Notes: generated by a model from the letters alone, not told the origin. A DNA stretch of 64,000 bases from Diorhabda sublineata (GCF_026230105.1 NC_079485.1:27013572-27077571); one strand, 5' to 3'; shown: positions 45,345 to 57,029, counted from the stretch's first letter. Numbers and translations are program-made.

Positions 45345-45620
45345 ACCTAAAACCAGATTTTCGCATGGCTAGATACTCCAGCCTGTAATTCGTTGATAAT
45401 ATATTCCCCATGGCTACGATTCGTTAGGTCCAAGGACTTCAAGGATCCTATTTGGGGCCGAACGTATGGATGATGAGATACTAAGACAGGAGAGGCGCAG
45501 AACTCTGTCCATTGGTACTGTAGTTTTTACTTTTTCCGTACATGGCCACCACACAACGGCTCCATATGCAAAAATCGTTGGTTTTATATCCTGATTAAGT
45601 ACCAGGAGTTCTTCAGTAAA
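45345..45620 (-). pseudogene. LINE RT-to-RNase H linker relic
   Basis: Minus strand reads EELLVLNQDIKPTIFAYGAV, VWWPCTEKVKTTVPMDRVLR and LSCLSISSSIRSAPNRILEV. This is the region after the RT domain in R1/Jockey-like LINEs (ITYAAxVWWPxxxxxxxxxxLxRxQRLACLxIxxAxRTTPTxALEVLxG). The frame is open for about 80 codons, then breaks. Only this piece of the element survives. Confidence 0.75.
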
Positions 45621-45624
45621 AAAA

Positions 45625-47246
45625 TAATGATTTCATTAATATTAAATTTTTCATCGAATGGTATAACTTATATCGAAATATTTGATAACCGAATCTACTT
45701 AGTATTGATTTTAGTTGGGTGTATATTTTCATATTTCACAAAATTTGATATACCATTTTAAGGAACCTAATAGTATAATGGGTTAACTTGACGTCATGTC
45801 TTTTAGAATATGTTTATCGTTCTCAGTAAATCTAGTTATAATTTCAAATTATTTGAATAAATTCAGATTGTACACATTCCCATTTTTGAAAAAAATTTGA
45901 CAAACTTAGGAATCTATAAAAAATTATTATATACTATTTCCAACTAATGACTCTTCTTCCGTATTTCTATACGATATCGTCTCCAGAGACTCTTGTTAAT
46001 GAGAGTGAACCACTTAGAACTCCTGGATCTTCAGTTATTGCCATCCATCATGTAGCTTTAATTACTGTTTGGCTCTTAGAGCATTACACATACCGGAAGC
46101 AAAGGATAATAGGATAACTAGCAAGGAATAAAACGTTTATTCTACGAAACATGTGAAGTGAAATACGTACTTGACACATTCTAAAGTGTAATATTCATTT
46201 GAGGTTTAGAATAAACTAAATTAAAATTTTTAAGTTTGGATTAGTGAAAAGTAATGTTAACTATAGTTTATGTTCACACTATATACAATTATTAAATCAT
46301 CGATCACCATTTTTGTTTCTGTATTAACTGTAAATAGTCAATCTATATAACAAAATGGGATTGAAAAAATATAACCATTTTGACTCAAATTATACGTACC
46401 CAGTTAATATTTGTTAAAATTAATTAAAAACCTTTCAAGAATTCATTTAGCAAACGCTTTCAATATATAAAAAAAATTAAAATCAACATAATTTAGTCTA
46501 AATATTTATTTCATTATCAATACGCTGTTGCTACTCATTCAATGAAATTAAAAATAAATAATACCACTGAATGTATCAGTTATCTGTAAATATCTACCGG
46601 TTTCTACGAATTTTAATCAAATCTGGCAAACTTCAGTAAGACGAGCTGTGGAATGGTGTGATGAATGACCTTGATATGCACACGCGGTCGTGGATTGCGA
46701 CAATGTTGCCACGTCTAATCCAACTCGTCATGGTCGAACGTCAAGGTAATCAAATGACCGCCCAGAACGATATAAATCATCCATGTATCATGAAATTTTA
46801 ATGGCAGTGAATACTAGCACGAAATACGGATATTTAACATATATTAAACTGAACGTTAACACGAGTTGAAATGTGGTTTCAACTACCTTTTAGTTAATTA
46901 GAATAGTTTGAAAAGAAAAACACCTAATAATAGTTAGGCATAAAAACACAGTTTGGAAACGGATTCTTGAATCTACTATGATCCTGTAACACATTTTTGA
47001 TTGTGATTATCTGGAATATGAGGTGGACTATGACCAGGATAGATATTACATATAAGATAAAACAATAAATATTCACCTCTAATACAGATTATATTTCTAT
47101 CAAAATACTGTATTTTTAATTTTGGAACAGTCCATTTGGTTTTCCATAAAAATTATTTTGACATTTGACATTGTAATTTGAAGCACTTTGTTCGATTTAA
47201 GCTGACATTTTTTACGCAATTTAATATTCAATGCTTACTCACAGTT
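45625..47246. other. no gene seen
   Basis: A+T-rich spacer. A somewhat GC-richer patch at 46640-46780 shows no readable family. Confidence 0.4.
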
Positions 47247-47248
47247 TA

Positions 47249-48161
47249 CAGGTGGGATGAAAAGTAGGACAACATCTTTTTTTGATTGGATTTGATTTTA
47301 TTATTCAACATTGTTGCTTTCGATTATAGTGGTCATACAATTTATCCATACAATTTTTATAGTACGATTTGTCTTTAACTCCAAAATAGGCTCCAGTTTT
47401 GGTAATTACCTTTTTATCGGCTTAAAATGTTTGTCCAGCAAGCATACTATTGATGTCTGACAACAGGAAAAAGTCACTAAGAACTAGACCAGGGATGGGG
47501 AAACTACAGCCCGCGACCATCAAACAAAAATCAAGTACAGCTTTCTTATTATCAGAAATTACATTTTCTTCAATTGGCAGTAATGGCGTGGCGCGTCGCA
47601 CATAAAACAACATGTGCGAGCGCGGACGGGGATATGAGCGAAAATCGAAAATGAAGCTCGAGTATGTGCGTCTGTCGTCGAACGCGCTACTCATTTGAAG
47701 CAACTATTTTTGAACACCAGCAAGTCAGTTCATCACTTGCAATTGAATCTATTGGATTCTGGTGTGAAATAAAGAATTCATATTTGGGTTTAATACGATT
47801 CAAAAGTGCAATCACTGCTCAGAATCGTCAAAACTTGTTGTTTTTGGTTTGTTATTAGGCACCCAGTTTGAACAGAGCTTTCTCATAGATCATTCACGTT
47901 CCTTTGATATTTTTAGGATTTCAGCTATTCCAATCAGCTTCCCTTTTTGATTATCCGAAATTATTTTGTGAGTTTTTTATGTTTACGTCAACAGTCTCTT
48001 TGGAGCGTCTACTGCGTGCATCGTACTCTGTGCTCATTTCACATTATTTAAACTTAGCAAACCATTTCTCAACGGTTTCTATAAACGTTTCTTTTGAAGA
48101 TGAGGACTAATTGACCATTATATGGATTTATTAAATAGTGTCATCTACGTGTCAGCCCGCC
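47249..48161 (-). mobile_element. mariner element interrupted by a hAT fragment
   Basis: The outer ends are TACAGGTGGGATGAAAAGTA at 47247 and, inverted, TAGGCGGGCTGACACGTAGA at 48163, about 14 of 18 aligned bases agreeing, each with a TA. Minus-strand N-terminal coding: SSSKETFIETVEKWFAKF near 48105-48050, STEYDARSRRSKETVDVNIK, then a degraded helix region to about 47860. C-terminal coding: LVLSDFFLLSDINSMLAGQT near 47480-47425, then VITKTGAYFGVKDKSYYKNC to about 47300. Between them lies foreign sequence starting with a hAT end (47490). The catalytic centre is missing. Confidence 0.8.
47490..47735 (+). mobile_element. hAT fragment, left end, nested in a mariner
   Basis: Begins CAGGGATGGGGAAACTACAG, like the hAT element at 4329 (CAGGGATGGGGAAACTACGG), and follows it for about 100 bp (ATCAGAAATTACATT, AATTGGCAGTAA, TATTTTTGAACACCAGCAA). 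It also has a GC-rich insert (GCGCGTCGCACATAAAAC to GAACGCGCTACTC) that the first copy lacks. No right end AGTTTCCCCATCCCTG was found, so it is truncated. Confidence 0.82.
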
Positions 48162-48482
48162 TAATAATTTTTTGCAAAAAGTATTTAAATATCGAGAGTC
48201 CCATGCGTAATAAATTACGAAATACTTTACATTTCCAACACAATTTTCAATGATTTTTTTTTACGCATAAATACGAAAGAAATGAGGATTTTTTTATGGA
48301 ACATTAAAGATGTAGTAAGTGAAATTTGTGTACAGTTAGTGATTATTAAATGAACGAAGCAGTGAAAATAAGAAGAGGGAAAGAACAGTTAATTGGGCAA
48401 GTCAAATTTTCATATATAAGATCACGTTTTTTAAAACTAATGAGAGTTTTATAGTGTTACAACAAAATATTAGGCGGTGAGT
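48162..48482. other. no gene seen
   Basis: A+T-rich spacer between two mariner elements. Confidence 0.4.
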
Positions 48483-48484
48483 GC

Positions 48485-49315
48485 ATTAATGGACCGAGCC
48501 CAATACGAGTTCTGGCTACATTTGAATGCCCCTCTTCAATATACTACCCTCCCCTCGCCACACATCTTTCCGTACGTTTTTTTATTGATCAAAGCAATGC
48601 TGAAGTCTTCTTTGGTTAGCGGCTTTAGAAGCTCTGCCGTTTTTTGCTTTACCGCTTCCATCGACTCAATTCGGGTCCCTTTCAAAGTAGATCTTCTTCA
48701 AAACCTTTCAAGGAAATTTGAGCAGACCCGTTGACGCAAGAGTTTTTGGTCAGGAGTCAGATTTTTTGGCACAGATTTTTGTCATGTGTAATTCCTCGTG
48801 TGAAATTTTCCTAATCGTTTGTTTATCGGCGTTTACAGCTTCAACAATCATCCGGATGCTTATTCAATGATCTGCATACACAATTTGGTTGATTTTGGTC
48901 CCTGTTTCCGCAGTTGAAACAGTCATAGGGCGACCTGGGCGCTGGTCATCTTCAGTGCTCTCCGGCCCCCATTAAAGCGCTTACGCCACTCAAAAACACG
49001 CGCACGAGATAGAAAATTGTCCTCTTGGGCCTCTTGCAACAATTTATAGCACTCAGTCGGAGTTTTTTTCAATTTAACGAGAAATTTGATATTGATACAT
49101 TGTTCCTGTTTTTCGTCACACATGGTTTTCGGCACGAGAATAAAACACGTTCGTTTCAAACCACTACTGTACAAATACTATAATAGTGACGGAAACGTGT
49201 TTTGGGATGTGCATAGACAAGATATCTAGATACCGAACGCACTAATCGTTTTTTACCCCACCCGTCTAGGGCTCCCTCTAGGCGTGCAGTCTCATTATTT
49301 AATAGCCAGACCTCG
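48485..49315 (-). mobile_element. GVQW3-type mariner with catalytic core deleted
   Basis: The 5' end at 49315 reads, on the minus strand, CGAGGTCTGGCTATTAAATA; a closely similar leader begins at 63872. The start is MCDEKQEQCINIKFLVKLKK at about 49122, then TPTECYKLLQEAQEDNFLSR and ARVFEWRKRFNGGR, the HTH region of the vertebrate-annotated GVQW3-like mariners of insects. After frameshifts come GTKINQIV, SIRMIVEAVNADKQTIRKIS and HEELHMTKICAKK; then a deletion removes all catalytic blocks and the C-terminus (ESMEAVKQKTAELLKPLTKE, LQHCFDQ) follows. Total about 830 bp against about 1.3 kb for a full copy. Confidence 0.88.
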
Positions 49316-49334
49316 CATCAGAAATGAATTGGCA

Positions 49335-49680
49335 AATAGCGAAAATTCGTTTACTTGTAAAAATATTGTCTATTTTAATAGAAAGAAACGATAATGTGGC
49401 ATGGAGAAGAAATGGATGGACTATAAAAAAAATTAGAAACAAAAGAAGAAATATTTTTTATTTATTTGTAACGTGGATCAATGAGGGATACTTTTTCAAA
49501 TAATTCGTCTTCTGTTTTCAAATCACCAACAGGAAAGGATCGCAAACTGATAATAGTACACATCGGCAGTTCAAACGATTTTGTTAAAGTTGATTTATTG
49601 ACTTTTGGATCTACTCATTTCGGTGACTATCAAAGGACATGGTTCAAACGAATGGTAGATCTTCTTCCTCAGAACCTGTA
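49335..49680 (+). pseudogene. DDE-superfamily transposase relic, second copy
   Basis: Reads RRNIFYLFVTWINEGYFFK, then KLIIVHIGSSNDFVKVDLLT, FGSTHFGDYQRTWFKRMVDL and LPQNL. It is the same family as 29640-30170 and several phrases are identical (LIIVHIGSSNDFV). The first aspartate position (LDET) has become LFVT. The gene stops at LPQNL, before the second aspartate. Confidence 0.8.
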
Positions 49681-49689
49681 AGATAGTAC

Positions 49690-50440
49690 CCACAACCAAG
49701 TGGTTAAAAAAAGATTTGCAGAATTGTTTAAATTTAAATAATATTGATGTCAATCCCAGTTCTGTGATACGCCTATGGAATACGATTGCTTCCTTATTTT
49801 ATTACTGTCTTATTCATAAAAATAGTCCATAATTTCTGGTATGTTAATAATCAAAAAGTGGCAATTTTTCTAAATCTCTTTCGTATCAACTGTGAAGTGT
49901 GAACTGTGAAGTCAAAATTCTATAACTTGGTAAGAAGTGCAATATTGTGGTTTGTTATGTTAGCCTCTAGTAATTTGCTGGAAAAAAATCAGAGGGTTTA
50001 ATTCAACAAGTTCGAAAGAATTTTTCTTGCTAGCATCTTAGCCCCTTGCCATTCTTATATATGTGAGGATGGAATATTTTTCATATCTAAATCAAATCAA
50101 AATCTTGGTCACAAAGCATATGTCGATAATCGCTAAAAAGTGAAAAAGCATATATATCGTCAAAAAGAGGTGCTTCCAGAACCATAATGGCTAATGATCA
50201 TTGAAGAGAAAACAGAAAAAATTATACGACTCAACTATTGCAAACAGGGTAGCCGAAAAGAAACGATCGAGCGTCTGGTCTACCAGCGCCCTGCCTTGGC
50301 CGAATACTGACGTCAAGTGCCAGCTCGACAAGTCGAAGTAATAGTAGATTTTGAAACAGAAAAGTGAAAAAAATTCTTGTTTGAAAATGCTAAATAATAA
50401 GCTATAAAAAAGGATTGAAAGGTGCTTAGGTACTTAGCTA
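49690..50440. other. no gene seen
   Basis: A+T-rich spacer. A GC-richer patch near 50265-50340 has no readable family. Confidence 0.4.
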
Positions 50441-50441
50441 A

Positions 50442-50812
50442 AGGTGACATCACACGGTTCACTTTTTATTCCTTTCTGTCTTTCATTCAGCATCTTTCAT
50501 TAAGATTGAAACGTCCAGGCATTAAATGAATCAAAAGTGACAAATTAATTTATTAGTGAACCAATCCAGCTATGTTGGATTTCGGCATTCGGCATCAATC
50601 ACTCGCACTCCGAATGAACGAAAAATCGAAAAATGAAAAGTATGAACACGAAGAGAACGTTCACTCGAGTTCGTTTGACGACATATTCGAGGAAATGAGC
50701 TAATAAAGTTCATTTTGTGTGTGTCTTGTAAGCGTGGAATGAAAAAAGAGAACATTCACTTGAGTGATCATCCATCCGAATGAACCGAAAAGTGAACCGT
50801 CTGATATCACCT
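50442..50812. mobile_element. 371-bp MITE with TAA target duplication
   Basis: Ends AGGTGACATCACACGGTTCA (50442) and, inverted from 50812, AGGTGATATCAGACGGTTCA; they agree at 18 of 20 positions and continue CTTTT. TAA flanks both sides (50439-50441 and 50813-50815), the target form used by PIF/Harbinger elements. Interior is GC-moderate with many TGAACG/CGTTCA words and an ORF shadow (50570-50755) without motifs. Non-autonomous. Confidence 0.9.
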
Positions 50813-51050
50813 TAAGTTTCCAAATTGTGGATAATAAGTTCATACAATAGGCCTCAGGCTTAGTGAACGCATATAGGTCGAGGTTGGCCGTATCAACCTA
50901 ACAAACCTTATTTACACCAATGAAACTGAAAATGTTTTAAAACAGGATAGAATTCAGGACTCAATAGCATGATTTACTGGCAGGAAGTAAAAAGAGTTTA
51001 TTTTGAGTAACTATTATAAGCGAATACGGCTTCTTGAATTTGTAATTAGA

Positions 51051-51234
51051 ATGAACACACTGTTTACACCACCACTACAACAACACTCACAATTACACTG
51101 CCTGTTTCGATAACCAAGTTATCGTCTTCAGAGACTAAAGGTCAGTTTATCTTGCGTCAAACCAAAAACCGAACGTGCGTCAGACAGTGTAATCGTGAGT
51201 GTTGGTGTAGCGGTGGAGTAAACAGTGTGTTCAT
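51051..51234. mobile_element. foldback MITE (184 bp)
   Basis: Left arm ATGAACACACTGTTTACACC to about 51105 and right arm, inverted from 51234, ATGAACACACTGTTTACTCC to about 51181 pair at most of 55 positions. The loop holds GATAACCAAGTTATCGTCTT CAGAGACT, a motif I recall as widespread in insect MITEs, itself with the palindrome GATAAC/GTTATC. It encodes nothing. Confidence 0.85.
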
Positions 51235-51239
51235 TTTGA

Positions 51240-54200
51240 ATATCGCCAACGGTTCCAGATATTCCAACTTAGCTGTAATCAGAATGATAATTGAAGAATA
51301 CTTTGTATGAATTCAATTTAACTTCCATAAAAGTAAACATTGAATATGTTTTTCCAATAATTTCCAATAAATTTAAACAATATCCAGTTTCTAGAACAAC
51401 AATTAAAACCAAATTGTGCGATGATGATCAAGAGAAAAAGATAATATTATAGATACTTTTTAAACCAATTATTAGGTTAATTATAACTAAAAACTGGGGT
51501 AAGATAAGCAGTTTTTGAATCCCAGGACCGAAGATCAGGAAAAGCTTAATTGGGCGGAAGCACCGATCGGTTAATTAAATTAAAGAAGGAACAAAAAACG
51601 AGACAAAAAGATATTAGTTACCAGGTATTTGAGTATTTTTATTAGTTTATATGTTGAATAGAAGCAGTTTTGTTTGACAGAAAAGTTCAACTCTTTACAG
51701 TAAGAGAAATGGGGACGCCGTTACTCGTGTTAGATAAAAACAGGAAAAAAGAAGAATGGTAAAACTTTATCTAATTGTACAGTTAGTAAGTGTGATCACA
51801 AGTCTTTCAGTCGGGAAAAGTTTATTTCCAACAATTTAACTACCGTCCGAAAGTTTGGAGGCACCTTTGTTTTAAAACAAATGATTGCCGGCTATATGAG
51901 GTAAACATTTGCAGCAAAATTAGATTTCAAGATGGTTCAACCAATTTCCAGAAAGTTCAAAGAATTTTCTTGTGTTCCTTTTAGGATTTTAGATCAAAGT
52001 TTAGAAATTTTTTTAATAAATAATAATTCAATATATAACGTATTTTTTTAGAGTTGAATTTTGTCATAATGATCCAAAAAATGAATAGAATAGTCTGAGA
52101 AGTGAAATATCAAAGAAATTATATCATTTTCACACATACACAGAAGCAGTGAACAGGTGCCAAACTCATTCAATCGACAGCTTTTGTCGTTGTTACGAAT
52201 TAAGTGGCTCTATTGTGAACAAATCCGTTTAGCCGCAGCCTTTATTCGCTAGAATTTATTTTTTTTTGGCAAACAATGGAAAAGTAACAGTAGACCAATG
52301 AACTGATGTAAAATTTGACGTGAAACCGCAATTCAAACTTTTATTAAGGCGAATATGACGTGCTCTAAACGTTCATAAATGTTTAAAACACGCCCCAAAT
52401 TTAAAAAGTGCTGGTTCGCTAGTAAACATAACCTTGAAAGTGCATGTTTATAAAGAAATTTTTGACTGTGATCATTATTTTGAAGTATTTTTAATGTTTT
52501 AGACACTTACTTTACTGTATGAAATAAATAAAAAGCGTTATTTGATATGGGGTTGGTGGGTAAGACCCCTCAATTGGAATAGAAATATCTGCAGTTACTT
52601 TATTACATCACATTTTAAAATAAACGAAATAAATCCAGACGAAAAGATAGATGAATGAATCGGGGTTTATATGATCACTTATTGAGCAGAGACTCAAAAA
52701 AACACCTGAGTTAATCACCAGTTTTTTCATGGCAATTTCTAATGGGAAAATGATTCCCTATATTCTGCCAAATTTTAGTTTTCTTGTATCCAGCCGACTG
52801 TTATATAAACACTCATGAGCATGTACAAATTATATCAGACTTTCACTCGGACAAGTGAAATCCCGGTTTTCAATCCATCTTTACTATTTTCGTGCTTGGC
52901 TCTTCTATAATCTTTGTGTGTCTTATCCACATTCATATTCTCGATTTTTTTCCTAATTTTGACATATTGAGAATTGATTCGGCGTGGCGACTTCAATTTC
53001 CCATTCGTGTGAATTTGTGACTACCTTGCAACGTTTGTAGCCATAGACAGATTTAGTTACTCAATTTGAAATGCCTTGTACATTTTTGTTTATGTTACTA
53101 AAATTCTTTTCTACTTTGTTTCATATTTTACATGAACGTTCTTTACCATTGTACATATTCCTCACTACGCTTGCATAATTTGCAGAAGTGCTGCGTATCC
53201 ATATAATACTGCATTCACACAGATTAATACCGAATGTGGTTTAATAAATTTACTGTTGGAATCCAGTTTAGTCAATTTAATCAATTTAATCTGCTTAACT
53301 AAGACCTAAACTTACAATAACATGGCTTTCCGTAAAACTAGTTCATTCCTTAGTATGTATCTGACTCCGATCTGAATGCTGCTATCAACTATGTTCGAGT
53401 CGTAGAAGTTTTAGGAACAAAAATCCGTTAAGCTCAAATAAAGAAGAAGGATAAGTTCGGGTAAAATCAGATTGAGGAAACTATACAAAATATGCATTTT
53501 TTAATAAAATAAAAAGTTGAAAATGAAATTACAAATTACAAACGCATCTTTATACAGTTGAAAGGGATTATACAAAACAAACCTAGATTGGACTTCTGAA
53601 ATCAATCATTATAGAATGTGACAAACTTTATCTACAACTAATCAATTTAACAAAGGTTCAAGCAGGGTTGAGCTAGGGGCCTGATAATTTTGAATTAGTG
53701 TTTGACCCAGATGATATTTTATAGGTAATTTTGAAAGGCATGTACTATATAGATCTCATCGTATTATTTTGAATTGATAACGATTTGTAACTATAGGTAT
53801 AATAAATAGGTCCCATTATGCTCGAAAATATAGTTTAACTTATCGGATATACAATCTTAAGCAACTAGTATAAATAAGAATGTTTATACATGAACCAGGG
53901 ACGTACTTTATTTCTCGTATGTCAGTTTTATTAATATAATAGCTAGCTCAAGATTTATACTAATTTATTTTTATAATAAAATCATTACTCACACTAAGAA
54001 TAGGATTTGCCACAATTGTATTCTGATGATAGACTGAACAATGTCAAGGATTCAGAAAATACTACATGGATAATAATCCAGACTCGATCTTAACTTTCAA
54101 CTAAATATATAAAAGGGCCGATAAAAGAGTCAGCAATCTTTCAATGTTGATATTAAATGAAATTAAAAAATTAGTATCATTTCACCACTTAAATAGGGCA

Positions 54201-54414
54201 AAAAGAGAAGGTAGGTGCATTACACCAATCAATTCAGAAATTTTGCAGGTAATTTGCACATATGTTCCTTGAATGACTAAGCACGCAATAGAAAGGATTT
54301 TGAAAAATTCTAACAAAGAATCATTTTTATTTTTGAGCATATTTTCAAGTCTATACACTTTTTCCAGTGATGTTCTAAACTCTTAATCAAATACCTTATT
54401 TTGCTTAACCCTTA
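51240..54414. other. long stretch without recognised genes
   Basis: A+T-rich; no ORF above background, no recognised transposon protein or terminal repeat. Confidence 0.45.
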
Positions 54415-54418
54415 ACTA
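54415..54418. repeat. TTAA target site of the piggyBac-like element
   Basis: TTAA directly precedes CCCTTAACTACTACCCACTG, as expected for piggyBac insertion. Confidence 0.7.
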
Positions 54419-54970
54419 CTACCCACTGGGTCAAAATAACTCAAGGCATATTCACTTACACTGCATAAGTTACCAGATTGAGGCAAGATTACTACTGACG
54501 CCAAATTATTAAAAATAGTGCAAGATAATTCTTTCTGGGAAGATCTGGAGTTCAGAGCCGAATCTGGAGAAAAGTGACTCTGAAGAATATAGTGAACACG
54601 ACACCGGTAGTGTAATCGAGTGAAACGAGAAGCTCCAATGTTATTAAAATACTTCTAGGTTTGAATGATCCTGCTAGTCAGAATCCTCTTTATCGGAGCT
54701 AGAATCTTGAAGGCTTCTCATCACACAAATGAAAAAATTAAGACCATGCAAGGACGGAACACAACTTTCAAGAAGCGTAAAAATAACAGGTCATTATTTC
54801 TACCAGTCTTTAACTAAGAGACAAATAAATTTGGAATAGAGGCGTTTTTTGGCTTTTTATATTTACTGGGTTATTTTAAATCCGGACACGAAGACCTACG
54901 GTATCTATGGGCTTCCGATGCACAGTGGGGCGAATCTATGCAGTGTTCTTCTTAGTTTCTATTATCATTG
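54419..54970 (+). pseudogene. piggyBac-like element, 5' end and transposase N-terminal part
   Basis: The left end CCCTTAACTACTACCCACTG follows TTAA, the piggyBac arrangement (TTAA then CCC). An acidic N-terminal region is read in broken frames (LGRSGVQSRIW, NIVNTTPVV). Near 54820-54945 one frame gives NKFGIEAFFGFLYLLGYFKS and GHEDLRYLWASDAQWGESMQ, the opening of the piggyBac catalytic domain (IxALIGLLYLAGxxKSNHxxLxxLWxxDG). In this family the first catalytic aspartate comes later and is not preserved; the reading is lost after about 54960. No right end was seen, so this is a 3'-truncated copy. Confidence 0.82.
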
Positions 54971-55153
54971 TCCAACATCAGTGTTTTTAGTTAAAAATTT
55001 CCATATCTTATTAAAAAGATCATGAAAAATGTCCTTTTTTTGAGTACCACAACTATTTTGACGAACCAAAATTAATTAACCACCTTTATTACGTATTCAA
55101 CTTTTTCAGCTTGAACTTTTTAAAATATTATAGTTCCTTCTTCTTTCAATCCC

Positions 55154-55411
55154 TTATCCGTTGCAAACGTTGGCTATTGATATTCTTATCTTGATTACTG
55201 CGTTTCTAAACAGATCAACAGATGGCACTCCAAACCACTGGCGTAGATTGTGCAACCATGAATACCGTCTTTGTCCTAGTCCTCTCTTACGATGTCTTAG
55301 TATGTGACCAAAATACTCCAGTTCCTTTTTTATGTAAAAACCACTTCCTTCTTTTTCCCTAGTCTCTGTATAACTTCCATTTTGGAAGTGCTCCGCCCAG
55401 GATATTTTCAA
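55154..55411 (-). pseudogene. LINE C-terminal tail
   Basis: The 85-residue minus ORF contains KKELEYFGHILRHRKRG, GLGQRRYSWLHNLRQWFGVP and SVDLFRNAVIKIRISIANVC. This is the CFDP2/RTE-like tail (KLEYFGHIMR, GRRRxSWLKNLRxWFG, ELFRxAVNKxxIAxMIANIRN) also seen at 2719-3039. It is open through the natural C-terminus but lacks everything upstream. Confidence 0.85.
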
Positions 55412-55488
55412 AATAAGCCGATATATTCACATTTCGAAATATTCCAATATTTTTAATGTAGCCTCTGTCGTGGTTCAAGAATAAGAAT

Positions 55489-55775
55489 AGGGTCAACCTA
55501 ATGTGATCCTAGTGTCGACCTAGTCAGGATAACCTTATTAGAAATAGTCTATGTTTTAGTAAGGTGATCCTGAAAGCGTTTCCTTGCATGGACATGACCA
55601 GGAGAGCCTGAAGAAAAATTAATTTATTTTCAAACGGTTCGGCCTAATGTGATCCTAGTGTGGACCTCGTCAGGATAACCTGATAAGAAATAGTATTTAT
55701 TTTAGTAAGGGGATCCTGAAAGATTTGTTGCATGGGCACGGCCACGAAGTCTGAGGAAGAAATGATTCATTTTCA
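55489..55775 (+). repeat. left arm: 146-bp tandem units
   Basis: Units start near 55489 and 55635; the second is more diverged toward its end. Each has AGTCAGGATAACCT and AGTAAGGTGATCCTGA blocks. Confidence 0.88.
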
Positions 55776-56737
55776 ATAATTTCTAAATTAATTTGAAAAT
55801 TATTAAAAAAACAGAATTTTATAATTTTTTTATTTTAAGAATTTTTTAATCTTAAAAGAGAAGAGATCTCAAAATGGAAAACATTTAAATGCATTAACGT
55901 ATCAAAAGGTCTTGGAAAATGAGAAATTGATGAAATGGTTACTTGAGAAGAAAGAATGAAAGCGGATTAATCCGGATTTTTAGACATTAAAATAATATAA
56001 AGAATTTGGTGAAATGTTTGTGACGTTATGAAATTCGAATCTATGCAAATGGTTATAGTAAAGGAAACAAGACTGCTGATTTCAATCGTTAAATGGCAAG
56101 AGAAGTTATTTAAAAAGTGGTGGAACCATTTCCATAAACTTTTCAATAAACTGATGATAAAACAATTTAAAATCTTTGATATCAGAAATGTTTCCTCTCT
56201 CTGCTGTGGTTGATTAAAAATATCGAGAACAAAGGCATACGCAGTCAATTTAATTTAATGAAAAAAGCCGACCCTCTTCATTTTTCTCTTCGTATCATTT
56301 GTTTCTTTCATTATAATAAAGCGAGATTCTATTTTATCTTTACTTTAAAGCCTTTTGGCATTTACATAAAAATACTTTTTTGTAAATCCTCAATCAAAGA
56401 AATATACTTCACTATTTTTTCTTTTATATGTATATCTATAGTCATTTTTATCTTAGCGCTAATCTCTTCGAGTGAAAAATAATAATTTTAGCACAAAACA
56501 AAACTTGTTATTACACAACATTATTATTAAAGATAGAAAGGAAAAGATAAAATATATAGAGTGGAACAAAAGTGCCGAATTATATCCAAAAACAATAATA
56601 TACAATGATATACAAGTCGTAATAAAATAATAGTAAATTATAGTATTAGGAGTAGAAGGCGCGTATTTGGTGTTAATCTCAGATTTTTACTGCTGAGGCA
56701 TAATCTGAGCAAAACACATAATGAAACTTTATTCAAG

Positions 56738-57015
56738 TATTTCTTATCAGATTATTCTGACGAGGTCCACACTAGGATCACATTAGGTCGAACCTTTTGA
56801 AAATAAATTAATTTTTCTTCAGGCTCTCCTGGTCATGTCCATGCAAGGAAACTCTTCAGGATCACCTTACTAAAACAAAGACTATTTCCAATAAGGTTAT
56901 CCTGACTAGGCCCACACTAGGATTACATTAGGTTGACCCTATTGAAAATTAATTATTTTTCATCGGGTCTTCTTGACCATGTTAATACGAGGAATCTCTC
57001 AGGTTTACCTTACTG
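56738..57015 (-). repeat. right arm: inverted 146-bp tandem units
   Basis: Complement of the left-arm units; the outermost partial unit (56941-57015) is the most diverged. Confidence 0.88.
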
Positions 57016-57029
57016 GAAATATAATATAT

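Larger units (their letters stand above)
55489..57015. mobile_element. foldback-like structure with inverted arms of 146-bp tandem repeats
   Basis: Left arm 55489-55775 holds about two direct units (AATGTGATCCTAGTG at 55500 and 55646, 146 bp apart). The right arm, 56738-57015, holds about two units in the opposite direction. Over about 210 bp (55489-55703 against 56940-56738) the arms look more than 90% identical, e.g. CATGGACATGACCAGGAGAG in both. The centre (55780-56735) is A+T rich with three short ORFs of no known family and no transposase. The arrangement resembles Drosophila FB-type foldback elements; no target duplication was found. Confidence 0.7.
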
